Assembly (NCBI RefSeq): GCF_000308875.1
Contig: NZ_BAGL01000057.1
Location: 62,001-126,000 of the forward strand
Length of the DNA stretch: 64,000 nt
DNA from: Nocardia transvalensis NBRC 15921
GTDB lineage: Bacteria > Actinomycetota > Actinomycetes > Mycobacteriales > Mycobacteriaceae
Direction: 5' to 3'
A program made the position numbers and the translations under genes. Of this stretch, positions 48,431 to 56,598 are shown in pieces (position 1 is the stretch's first letter; each line of letters starts with the position of its first letter). A model generated the notes under the pieces. The model did not search any database and had not been told where the DNA came from. It saw nothing but the letters and a program-made list of their open reading frames with translations.

Positions 48431-49101
48431 TGGCTCTCTCCCTGCGGCTGCGGCCGCCCCGGCATGGCGAGGATGTCACGAGCCCCCGCAGAATTGCGCA
48501 CGGCGAGCACCCGCTGGAAGACCGTCACCACACTCAGCACAGCCAGCACGTACATCGCGAGATAGACGGCGTAGGACAGCCATTCGATATTCCAGTAGCC
48601 GCCGATTCCGGTGAAGCCCGCGCCGACGAGGACGATCACCAGGCGGTCGGGCCGCTCGATGAGGCCGCCGTCCGCGGACAGGCCGCTGGCCTCGGCGCGG
48701 GCCTTGGCGTACGAGATGACCTGCGAGGTCACCAGCACCACGAGGGTCGCGACGAACAGATGCTTGCTCTGCTCGTGGTAGACCGACCACCAGGCCAGCG
48801 CGCCGAAGACCGCGCCGTCGGCGATCCGGTCGCAGGTGGCGTCCAGTACCGCACCGTATTTCGTGCCGCCGCCGCGCGCCCGCGCCATCGCGCCGTCGAG
48901 CATGTCGAACATGACGAAGAACCAGATCACCATCGTTCCCCAGAACAGGTGACCGGTCGGGAACAGCGTCACCGACGCCACGATGGAGGCCGTGGTACCG
49001 ATCAGCGTGACCGCATCGGGCGTGAGCCCGGTACTCACCAGCGCCTTGCCCAGGGGCGCAGTCGCTTTGGCGAATGTCTCACGACCGAAGAAGCTGAGCA
49101 C
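48427..49101 (-). CDS. pgsA1: Phosphatidylinositol phosphate synthase PgsA1
   Basis: The 224-residue membrane enzyme of the CDP-alcohol phosphotransferase family makes phosphatidylinositol phosphate from CDP-diacylglycerol and inositol 1-phosphate. The family motif D-x2-DG-x2-AR-x8-G-x3-D-x3-D reads DMLDGAMARARGGGTKYGAV, then LDATCD. About six hydrophobic helices follow. GTG 49101 is one base from the HIT gene stop. It supplies the lipid that PimA mannosylates. Confidence 0.95.
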   Translation of the reverse strand: MLSFFGRETFAKATAPLGKALVSTGLTPDAVTLIGTTASIVASVTLFPTGHLFWGTMVIWFFVMFDMLDGAMARARGGGTKYGAVLDATCDRIADGAVFGALAWWSVYHEQSKHLFVATLVVLVTSQVISYAKARAEASGLSADGGLIERPDRLVIVLVGAGFTGIGGYWNIEWLSYAVYLAMYVLAVLSVVTVFQRVLAVRNSAGARDILAMPGRPQPQGESQ

Positions 49102-49102
49102 G

Positions 49103-49690
49103 CTACTCGACGTCCTTCCAGGCTGTAGCCAGCAGAGCTCGGGTATCCCGTAACAGTTGCGGCATCACCTTCACCCCGCCCACGACGGTGATGAAGTTCG
49201 CGTCCCCGCCCCAGCGCGGGACGATGTGCTGATGCAGGTGGTCGGCGAGCGAACCGCCCGCCACCCCACCGAGATTCAGGCCGACGTTGAAGCCCTCCGG
49301 CCGCGAGACCTGCTTCATCACCCGGATCGCCCGCTGCGTGAACGCCATCAGCTCGGCGCTCTCCTCGGCGGTGAGGTCCTCGAGGTTGGCCACCCGCCGG
49401 TACGGCACCACCATCATGTGGCCCGGGTTGTAGGGGTACAGGTTGAGCACCGCGTACACCCATTCGCCGCGCGCGATGACCAGGCCGTCCTCGTCGGACA
49501 TCTTCGGGATCTCGATGAACGGATGCGCGGACTTCTCGGGCTCCGCGCCGGACTTCTTCGCGTCCCGATCGGTCACCGCACCGGTGATGTAGGACATCCG
49601 GTAGGGCGTCCACAGCCGTTGCAGCCGGTCGGGATCGCCCGCGCCGGTGTCCACGAGCGATACAGCCTCGTCCACGGTTCGATCACTCAT
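49103..49690 (-). CDS. HIT family Ap4A phosphorylase-type protein (Rv2613c-like)
   Basis: The 195-residue protein matches mycobacterial Rv2613c in length and position. LQRLWTPYRMSYITGAVTDR starts the conserved part, and GHMMVVPYRRVANLEDLTAE and DHLHQHIVPRWGGDANFITV give the HxHxH triad. The mycobacterial protein phosphorolyses diadenosine tetraphosphate. Its start overlaps the end of thrS by eight bases. ThrRS can make Ap4A, so the coupling is functionally reasonable. Confidence 0.92.
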   Translation of the reverse strand: MSDRTVDEAVSLVDTGAGDPDRLQRLWTPYRMSYITGAVTDRDAKKSGAEPEKSAHPFIEIPKMSDEDGLVIARGEWVYAVLNLYPYNPGHMMVVPYRRVANLEDLTAEESAELMAFTQRAIRVMKQVSRPEGFNVGLNLGGVAGGSLADHLHQHIVPRWGGDANFITVVGGVKVMPQLLRDTRALLATAWKDVE

Positions 49691-51758
49691 TCCCAGCGGT
49701 CCGGATCTCGAAGCCCTCGGCCGTCGGCGAGGCGTTCTCGCGCCGCCGGATCCAGTCCACGATCGTCGCGACCGCGTCCGCCACCGGCACGCCGTTGACC
49801 TGGGTGCCGTCCCGGAACCGGAAGCTCACGGCGCCGGCGTTCACGTCCCGCTCGCCGGCCAGCAGCATGAACGGCACCTTCTGCGCGGTCTGGTTGAAGA
49901 TCTTCTTCTGCATGCGGTCGTCGCTGCGGTCGACCTCGGCGCGGAGGCCGGAGTCGCGCAGCAGGTCGATCACCCGGTCCAGGTGCGGCACAAAGGCTTC
50001 CGCGACCGGGATGCCGACCACCTGCACCGGCGACAGCCAGGCCGGGAAGGCGCCCGCGTAATGCTCGGTGAGCACACCGAAGAACCGCTCGATCGAGCCG
50101 AACAGCGCACGGTGGATCATCACCGGACGCTGCTTGGTGCCGTCGGAGGCGGTGTACTCGAGACCGAACCGCTCGGGCAGGTTGAAATCGAGCTGGATGG
50201 TCGACATCTGCCAGGTCCGGCCCAGCGCGTCCTTGGCCTGCACCGAGATCTTCGGCCCATAGAAGGCGGCACCGCCCGGATCGGGAACCAACTGCAGCCC
50301 CGAGGCCCCGGCCACCTTCTCCAGGGTGTCGGTGGCCTCCTCCCAGATCTCGTCCGAGCCGACGAACTTCTCGGGATCCTTGGTCGACAGCTCCAGGTAG
50401 AAGTCGTCGAGGCCGTAGTCCTTGAGCAGCGACAGCACAAAGGTCAGGGTGTCGGTCAGCTCCGCGTGCATCTGCTCCTTGGTGCAGTAGATGTGCGCGT
50501 CGTCCTGAGTCATCCCGCGAACTCGGGTCAGTCCGTGGATCACGCCCGACTTCTCGTAGCGGTAGACCGAGCCGAATTCGAACAGCCGCAGCGGCAACTC
50601 GCGATACGACCGGCCGCGGGCCCGGAAGATCAGGTTGTGCATCGGGCAGTTCATCGGCTTGACGTAGTAGTCCTGGCCGGGCTTGCGGACGGTGCCGTCC
50701 TCGTTGTGCTCCGCGTCCAGGTGCATGGGCGGGAACATGCCGTCGCGGTACCAGTCCAGGTGGCCGGACACCTCGAACAGGTGGCCCTTGGTGATGTGCG
50801 GGGTGTTGACGAACTCGTACCCGGCGTCGACGTGGCGCTGACGCGAGTACTCCTCCAACTCCTTGCGGATGATCCCGCCCTTGGGATGGAACACCGGCAG
50901 CCCCGACCCCAGCTCGTCCGGGAACGAGAACAGGTCCAGTTCCAGGCCCAGCTTGCGATGGTCGCGCTTCTCCGCCTCCTCCAGCAGGTGCAGGTAGGCG
51001 TCGAGGGCCTCCTGCGACTCCCAGGCGGTGCCGTAGATGCGCTGCAGGTCCTCACGGTTCTGGTCGCCGCGCCAGTAGGCGGCCGAGCTGCGGGTCAGCT
51101 TGAAGGCGGGGATGAATTTGGTGGTCGGGATGTGCGGGCCCCGGCACAGGTCGCCCCAGACCTTCTCGCCGGTACGGGGATCCAGATTGTCGTAGATGGT
51201 CAGCTCATTCGGTGCAATGTCACTGCCGCCGACCTCCATGACCTCCGGATCGTCGATGCCCGACTTGTCGGAGATCAGCTCCAGCTTGAACGGCTCCTTG
51301 GCCAGTTCGACGCGGGCGTCCTCGACCTCGACGACCCGGCGCGAGAACCGCTGGGCGCCTTTGACGATCTTCTTCATCCGCGATTCCAGCTTGGCCAGAT
51401 CCTCGGGGGTGAAGGGGCGGTCGACCTGGAAGTCGTAGTAGAAGCCGTCCTTGACCGGCGGGCCGATGCCCAGCCGGGCCTCCGGGAACTCCTGCTGCAC
51501 GGCCTGGGCCAGCACGTGCGCGGCGGAGTGCCGGATCACGCTGCGGCCGTCCTCGGTGTCGGCGGCGACGGGCTCGACCTCGACATCGGAGTCGGGGGTC
51601 CAGGACAGGTCCTTGAGGGCGCCCTCCGCGTCGCGCACGACCACCACGGTGTCGGGGCCCTTGGTCGGCAGGCCCGCCTCACGCACCGCGGCGCCCGCCG
51701 TCGTCCCGGCCGGCACCCGTACGAGGGCGGTCGGGTTGCTGCGGGCTGAAGTGGTCAC
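49683..51758 (-). CDS. thrS: Threonyl-tRNA synthetase
   Basis: The 691-residue class II synthetase has an N-terminal TGS domain (LVRVPAGTTAGAAVREAGLP), the editing domain with RHSAAHVLAQAVQQEFP, the catalytic core with KPMNCPMHNLIFRARGRSYR and RLFEFGSVYRYEKSGVIHGL (motif 2), zinc ligands Cys/His/His, and the C-terminal anticodon-binding domain (QVVGIPVAEAFVPHLDRVID). GTG 51758 follows GAGGAGAG. It attaches Thr to tRNA-Thr and leads the PIM operon, as in mycobacteria. No T-box was recognised upstream. Confidence 0.97.
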   Translation of the reverse strand: MTTSARSNPTALVRVPAGTTAGAAVREAGLPTKGPDTVVVVRDAEGALKDLSWTPDSDVEVEPVAADTEDGRSVIRHSAAHVLAQAVQQEFPEARLGIGPPVKDGFYYDFQVDRPFTPEDLAKLESRMKKIVKGAQRFSRRVVEVEDARVELAKEPFKLELISDKSGIDDPEVMEVGGSDIAPNELTIYDNLDPRTGEKVWGDLCRGPHIPTTKFIPAFKLTRSSAAYWRGDQNREDLQRIYGTAWESQEALDAYLHLLEEAEKRDHRKLGLELDLFSFPDELGSGLPVFHPKGGIIRKELEEYSRQRHVDAGYEFVNTPHITKGHLFEVSGHLDWYRDGMFPPMHLDAEHNEDGTVRKPGQDYYVKPMNCPMHNLIFRARGRSYRELPLRLFEFGSVYRYEKSGVIHGLTRVRGMTQDDAHIYCTKEQMHAELTDTLTFVLSLLKDYGLDDFYLELSTKDPEKFVGSDEIWEEATDTLEKVAGASGLQLVPDPGGAAFYGPKISVQAKDALGRTWQMSTIQLDFNLPERFGLEYTASDGTKQRPVMIHRALFGSIERFFGVLTEHYAGAFPAWLSPVQVVGIPVAEAFVPHLDRVIDLLRDSGLRAEVDRSDDRMQKKIFNQTAQKVPFMLLAGERDVNAGAVSFRFRDGTQVNGVPVADAVATIVDWIRRRENASPTAEGFEIRTAGNE

Positions 51759-51993
51759 GGCTGCGCTCTCCTCGGTGTTCGTGCGGGCGGGCGCCCGCGC
51801 GGCTTCGGGTGCGGGACACGCGAAAGTGCCCCGGCGCGACCATGCTATCGGGAGCCGTCGAGGATGTGCCGATGGACCGGGGCCTGTCGCGCGAACCGGG
51901 CCGACCGGCCCCGCGGGAGCGGGACGGGGCGGCAGCACGCGGGCGAACAGTAATCCAATATTCTACTGGCGATCTTGAAGGAAGGTGAACCGT

Positions 51994-52840
51994 ATGACCC
52001 GCCCGGCCTTCTTCCGGCTGACGCCCGGTTCCGCCCGCACCGAACCCGAACTCGTTCCCGGCCCCGTCGCCGGAAGCGGCTGGGGCGCAAGCCATATGCG
52101 CGGGATGGCGGTCAGCGCCGCACTGGCCCGCGCGGCCGAGCAGCGCATCCGGTCGATGGATCGCGAGGACTTGCGCCCGGTCCCGTGGAGCCTGGATCTG
52201 TTCCGGCCGGTCGCCATGGAACCGTGTACGACGGAGACCACCGTCGTGCGGGCGGGCCGGCGGCTGTGCCTGATCGACTGCGTGTTGCTCCAGCAGGGCG
52301 AACCCCTGGCCCGGGCCGCCGGGCTGCCTGAACCCGAGCGAGACGCCGCCCGGCACGGTCTGGTCCGGTGGCGTGGCGCCGGAACCGCCGCCCGCGGACT
52401 TCCCGGTCTCCGAGAACGAGGAGCGGCTGTATCTCACCGAGGGCGTGGGCTGGGGCCGGGACGTGGTCGACGTCCAGAACGGCGAGCGGAATCAGATCTG
52501 GCATTTCGCGATTCCCACGGTCGAGGGTGAGCGGCCGACGCCGTTCCAGCTGGCCGCCGGGGTGGCCGACGTGATGAACCTCGTCTCCAATTTCGGTGAC
52601 GGCGGGCTGGAGTTCATCAACGCGGACGCGACGCTGCACCTCGCCCGGCTGCCCGAGGGGCCGGAGATCGGGCTGTCGTCGACCGGCCGCGTCGAACAGG
52701 ACGGCATCTCCGTGGGAGCCGCGGTGGTCTTCGATCGGACGGGCGTGATCGGCACCGCCTCGGTCTCCGGGCTCGCCAACGCCCATCGCGCGCTGGATAT
52801 CGGCGAGTACTTCCGCACGCGCCAGAATATCGGCGGCTGA
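51994..52840 (+). pseudogene. Frameshifted acyl-CoA thioesterase-like gene
   Basis: From ATG 51994 (after GGAAGG) the first frame gives RPAFFRLTPGSARTEPELVP, MRGMAVSAALARAAEQRIRS and GRRLCLIDCVLLQQGEPLAR, the start of a double-hotdog thioesterase. At about 52320, in GCCGGGCTG, similarity moves to the next frame: CLNPSETPPGTVWSGG, APEPPPADFPVSENEERLYL and NLVSNFGDGGLEFINADATL, ending at 52840. One extra base in the GGG run explains it. It is either a recent pseudogene or a base-calling error. The intact product would be about 281 residues. Confidence 0.75.
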
Positions 52841-52848
52841 GCTGCGGG

Positions 52849-53544
52849 TCAGCGCTGGGCGGCGAGCGCGGCGAGCAGCTCCTGCCGCTCCGCCGAGGGC
52901 CGTTTCGGGCAGCTGGTGCACATGTCGCAGCCCGGAACCTCGAAGACCAGGCAGCAGGAGATGCGGCGCACGAAGGTGCGAGGGGTGATCTCGACGAAAC
53001 GAGGCACCGGCAGACGACCGGCGATCTCGCGGCCCAGCCGGGTCCCGGCCTCGCCGTCTCCGGCGTCGAGGGCGCGATTGCCGATCGCGTCGGCGACGAT
53101 CGCCCACAGCGAGGCGACACTCGCACCGGACACCTCGGCCACAGCGGGAATGATGCGCTCCAGCGTCTTTCGCAGCAGCGGACCGACATCGTCCGTGGTA
53201 GCGGTGTCGTCACCCTCGACGGGCAGTACCCGTTCGATCCCGCCGTCGGGCCGGACCTCGCACCGCAGGCCCTCGAGCTCGGCGAAACGCACGGCCCTGC
53301 CCTCGGCATAGGCCGCGGCGATCGGGTCCACCAGAGACGACGCGGCCATACACCACCACAGGGTGCCCGATACCCGCGAATCGCCTGTGCCCCAGGAGAT
53401 TCCCATATCCGCGATGCGCTCGGAGAGCCATTGCGGGCGGGTCAGCATCGTGCCCGGCACGACCGTTCCCCGCGCGGGCACCGGCTCCGCAACCATGTCC
53501 ATCCGACTCCGATCCGGCCGATCGACCGCACGATTATCTGTCAC
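52849..53544 (-). CDS. FhuF-like (2Fe-2S) ferric-siderophore reductase family protein
   Basis: The 231-residue protein has the C-terminal C-C-x10-C-x2-C cluster of FhuF proteins: ISCCLVFEVPGCDMCTSCPK. The N-terminal part (SERIADMGISWGTGDSRVSG, LWWCMAASSLVDPIAAAYAE) also matches the family, with a conserved Trp-rich segment. FhuF proteins reduce iron in hydroxamate siderophores in the cytoplasm. No siderophore uptake genes adjoin. It ends eight bases from the convergent thioesterase gene. Confidence 0.85.
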   Translation of the reverse strand: MTDNRAVDRPDRSRMDMVAEPVPARGTVVPGTMLTRPQWLSERIADMGISWGTGDSRVSGTLWWCMAASSLVDPIAAAYAEGRAVRFAELEGLRCEVRPDGGIERVLPVEGDDTATTDDVGPLLRKTLERIIPAVAEVSGASVASLWAIVADAIGNRALDAGDGEAGTRLGREIAGRLPVPRFVEITPRTFVRRISCCLVFEVPGCDMCTSCPKRPSAERQELLAALAAQR

Positions 53545-53590
53545 ACCACCCTAGGACCCGGCGCGCCCGGTGACCGGCCGCCACGCCCAC

Positions 53591-53995
53591 TCAGGACAGT
53601 GGTCCGCGCAACCAGGACCAGTCCAGGCCGAACCAGCCGCCGACCAGCCCGAACGTCCCCAGCAGCCACAGCGTCGCCACCACCACCGCGGCGGTGAGCA
53701 GCGCGCCCAGCGTCTTCACCACGATGCCCTGATTCCCGTACCAGTCCATGACCCGCCGGTATCGCGCCCGCGTCCACCGCAGCAGGCGATGCGCCCACAC
53801 GAATTCCGTCGCCAGGATCCCCATCCCGGCGAAGACGATCAGCCACCCCGGCCCCGGATACGGAATCGCCAGCACTCCCACGGCGAGCACCCCGGCTCCC
53901 AGCACACCCACCGCGCCGCGATACACGAGATTCAGCGTCGGCCGCTCCGCGACCGACGCCCGCCACTCCTGCCACCGATCCGTCACCGACACCAC
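53591..53995 (-). CDS. TIGR02611/PGPGW family membrane protein
   Basis: The protein of about 134 residues has two hydrophobic hairpins: LVYRGAVGVLGAGVLAVGVL with AIPYPGPGWLIVFAGMGILA, whose PGPGW is the family signature, and a C-terminal helix VVKTLGALLTAAVVVATLWL. FVWAHRLLRWTRARYRRVMD is a conserved basic stretch between them. Function is unknown. Start is one of two adjacent GTG codons (53995 or 53992). It lies 46 bases upstream of the FhuF-like gene. Confidence 0.85.
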   Translation of the reverse strand: MVSVTDRWQEWRASVAERPTLNLVYRGAVGVLGAGVLAVGVLAIPYPGPGWLIVFAGMGILATEFVWAHRLLRWTRARYRRVMDWYGNQGIVVKTLGALLTAAVVVATLWLLGTFGLVGGWFGLDWSWLRGPLS

Positions 53996-54038
53996 CGCCT
54001 CAGCCTACGGATCATGAAGTCGCTCCCCGTGCACGCAG

Positions 54039-54079
54039 CGCACCCCGCCCCGTACCGGAGAGGTACGGGGCGGGGTGCG
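54039..54079 (-). terminator. Perfect 18-bp-arm hairpin after SulP-carbonic anhydrase 1
   Basis: Arms at 54039-54056 and 54062-54079 (CGCACCCCGCCCCGTACC and its exact complement) surround GGAGA. It lies 15 bases beyond the stop of the leftward transporter gene. The strength of the stem suggests an efficient terminator, probably also insulating the membrane-protein gene downstream. Confidence 0.85.
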
Positions 54080-54093
54080 TCGTGACGTACCGA

Positions 54094-56310
54094 TCAGACC
54101 GTGATCTCGGACGGCTCGGCGACCTCGCGGATGCCCTCGGCGGTGACCTCCAGGACCCGGGCGGTGGCGATGTCGAAGAACAGGCCCGACACCGTCAGGC
54201 CGCGCTCCTCGACCGCGCGGCGGACCACCGGGTGGGACTGGAGGGTCTCCAGCTGGAAGGCGACGTTCACCATGCTCAGCTGGGCGGTCTCGTCGTAGCC
54301 CGCCGCGGCGGCGGCCGCGCGCACCGGGTGACCGGCGCGGAAGGAGTGCAGGCTGGGCTGGGCGTGGGCCAGCCATTCGTCCAGGCCGGGGCCCGCCGAG
54401 CCGCCCGCCAGGACCGCCTTCATCGCACCGCACGACGAGTGGCCGCAGACGACCACATTGCGCACCTTCAGGTTGTCCACCGCGAAGGCCAGCGCGGCCT
54501 CCGCCGAGGCGTCCGATCCGTCCGCCGGATGGATATTGCCGACATTGCGGACGGTGAACAGGTCGCCCGGACCGCTGTTGGTGATCACGTTCGGCACGAT
54601 GCGCGAATCGGCGCAGGTGAGGAACAGCGAATGCGGATCCTGCTTGTCGCGTAGCTCGTCCAGATGCGGACGCACGACGTGCGCGTGACTGCGGTGGTAG
54701 GCGGCGACACCGGTGGCGACCGGATTCTCGCTGCGCTCACCCCACGGACCCAGCACCTCGTCGAGCAGGCCGCGCGACCGGCCGCGTTTGGGCGGGCCGG
54801 CCACCGCGTGCTCCATGCGGGCCGTGCCGATCTCCACGAATTCGACTGTGCCGCCGGTGTTCTCGTGCTGGCGGGCCCAGTCGTGAATCGACTCGTAGGC
54901 GGCGTGGTCGAGGAAGTCGACCGTCAGCTCGACCAGCACGTCACTGCCCGTCGGCACCTTCGCCAGTTCCTTGGTCAGCTTCGGCAGCGCGAGGAAGGTG
55001 CAGGTGCCGTCGATGCTGACGATCCAGCGCTCGGTGCCCGCCACCGGGGCGGCCTGCACCGACACCTTGACCACGCGCCACAGCAACAGCACGAAGGCCA
55101 GGGCCAGGCCGATCAGCACGCCCTCGAGCAGGTTGAGGAACACCACGCACGCCATGGTCACCGCGTAGACCGCCAGGTCGCCGGTGCGCCGCGCCATCCG
55201 GATGTGCGCCAGCTTCACCAGCTGGATGCCGACCACGATCAGCAGACCGGCCAGCGCCGACTTCGGCACCTGCTGCACGACGCCGACCAGGGCGATCGAG
55301 AACACCAGGATCCAGACGCCGTGCAGGATCGCCGAGGCCTGCGAGCGCGCACCGGCCGCCACGTTGGTGGAGCTGCGCACGATGACGCCGGTGACCGGCA
55401 GGCCGCCGAGCATGCCCGAGGTCATATTGGCCGCGCCCTGCGCCATCAGCTCGCGGTCGAAGTTGGTGCGCTTACCGGAGTGCAGCTTGTCCACCGCGAC
55501 CGCCGAGAGCAGGCTCTCGACACTGGCGATCAGCGCGATGGTCAGGATCGCGAGCGCCAGGGCGCCCCAGTTGCCGCTGGGCATACCCGGCAGGCCGATG
55601 GCGTCGAACAGCGAACCGTCGATCTCGATGCGCTCCGGATCACCGGGCAGCACCAGCGACAGCACGGTGCCCACCAGCACCGCCACCAGCGGGCCGGGGA
55701 TCAGCCGGATCCGGTCCGGCACCCAGCGCCAGGCGATGATGATGCCGATGACGATCAGGCCGATGACGAAATCGTCGCCGTGCAGGTTCAGCAGCTGGCT
55801 CGGTAGTTCGACGATGTTCTCGAAGGCCGAACTGTGCGATGCGCCACCGAGCAGCACGTGCACCTGCTGCAACGCGATGGTGACACCGATGCCCGCGAGC
55901 ATGGCGTGCACCACCACCGGCGCGATGGCCAGCGCCGCGCGCGCGATCCGGCTCAGGCCGAACACGATCTGCAGCAGGCCCGCCGCGACGGTGATGAAAC
56001 AGGTTGTCTTCCAGCCGAATTGACTGATGGTTTCGGCGACCACCACGGTCAGGCCCGCGGCGGGGCCGCTGACCTGCAGGGGGGATCCACCGAGGAAGCC
56101 GACGACGATGCCGCCGACGGCCGCGGCGATCAGGCCGGCGGCGATGGGGGCGTCGGAGGCGATGGCGATGCCCAGCGACAGAGGCAGGGCGACGAGGAAT
56201 ACCACGATCGAAGCGGGTAGATCATGGCGGGTGATCGACGTGAACCGATCGGACCAGGGTCTCTCCGGTGAGGCGGCCGATCTGGGGGTCGTGTCGGTGT
56301 CGGTGGACAT
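54094..56310 (-). CDS. SulP anion transporter fused to beta-carbonic anhydrase, copy 1
   Basis: The 738-residue protein has a SulP membrane part (about residues 28-430: DLPASIVVFLVALPLSLGIA, NMTSGMLGGLPVTGVIVRSS), a STAS-like domain (450-515) and a beta-carbonic anhydrase domain (about 545-735) with zinc ligands in FLTCADSRIVPNVITNSGPG and VVVCGHSSCGAMKAVL. Such fusions are thought to move bicarbonate, or sulfate, and interconvert it with CO2 at the membrane. The AAGGAGAAAT site before ATG 56310 is shared with the next copy. Confidence 0.93.
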   Translation of the reverse strand: MSTDTDTTPRSAASPERPWSDRFTSITRHDLPASIVVFLVALPLSLGIAIASDAPIAAGLIAAAVGGIVVGFLGGSPLQVSGPAAGLTVVVAETISQFGWKTTCFITVAAGLLQIVFGLSRIARAALAIAPVVVHAMLAGIGVTIALQQVHVLLGGASHSSAFENIVELPSQLLNLHGDDFVIGLIVIGIIIAWRWVPDRIRLIPGPLVAVLVGTVLSLVLPGDPERIEIDGSLFDAIGLPGMPSGNWGALALAILTIALIASVESLLSAVAVDKLHSGKRTNFDRELMAQGAANMTSGMLGGLPVTGVIVRSSTNVAAGARSQASAILHGVWILVFSIALVGVVQQVPKSALAGLLIVVGIQLVKLAHIRMARRTGDLAVYAVTMACVVFLNLLEGVLIGLALAFVLLLWRVVKVSVQAAPVAGTERWIVSIDGTCTFLALPKLTKELAKVPTGSDVLVELTVDFLDHAAYESIHDWARQHENTGGTVEFVEIGTARMEHAVAGPPKRGRSRGLLDEVLGPWGERSENPVATGVAAYHRSHAHVVRPHLDELRDKQDPHSLFLTCADSRIVPNVITNSGPGDLFTVRNVGNIHPADGSDASAEAALAFAVDNLKVRNVVVCGHSSCGAMKAVLAGGSAGPGLDEWLAHAQPSLHSFRAGHPVRAAAAAAGYDETAQLSMVNVAFQLETLQSHPVVRRAVEERGLTVSGLFFDIATARVLEVTAEGIREVAEPSEITV

Positions 56311-56522
56311 ATTTCTCCTTCACCAGGCCGGGTGGGGCCGGTCCGGTCGGTCGAACATGTTCTCCAGGCATCGAAAGCAGCTGCCCGACGTCGTTGTCTG
56401 GCAGTCACCCGGGAGATGGTGTGACATTAATAGTAAAGACTAAGCAAAGCCTGAGGAAAGGCTAGCCAGCCTTGGGAATTCGCGCACCCCGAGGTGATCG
56501 CCCTCACAGTCCGCGACCGCAA

Positions 56523-56593
56523 CAACGCCCCGGGCGCTCACCCCGGGGCGTTGCCCGACCCACCGACCCCGGCCGTCGCCCGCGACCGGGGTC
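56523..56593 (-). terminator. Two tandem hairpins after SulP-carbonic anhydrase 2
   Basis: CAACGCCCCGGG (56523-56534) pairs with CCCGGGGCGTTG (56542-56553), and GACCCCGG (56565-56572) pairs with CCGGGGTC (56586-56593). Both lie just beyond the stop at 56599. They probably separate the two tandem copies into independent transcripts. Confidence 0.75.
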
Positions 56594-56598
56594 CCCCC

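Noticed and set aside
49647..51749. A 700-codon open frame antisense to thrS
   Set aside because: It mirrors the threonyl-tRNA synthetase coding frame and shows no protein family features.
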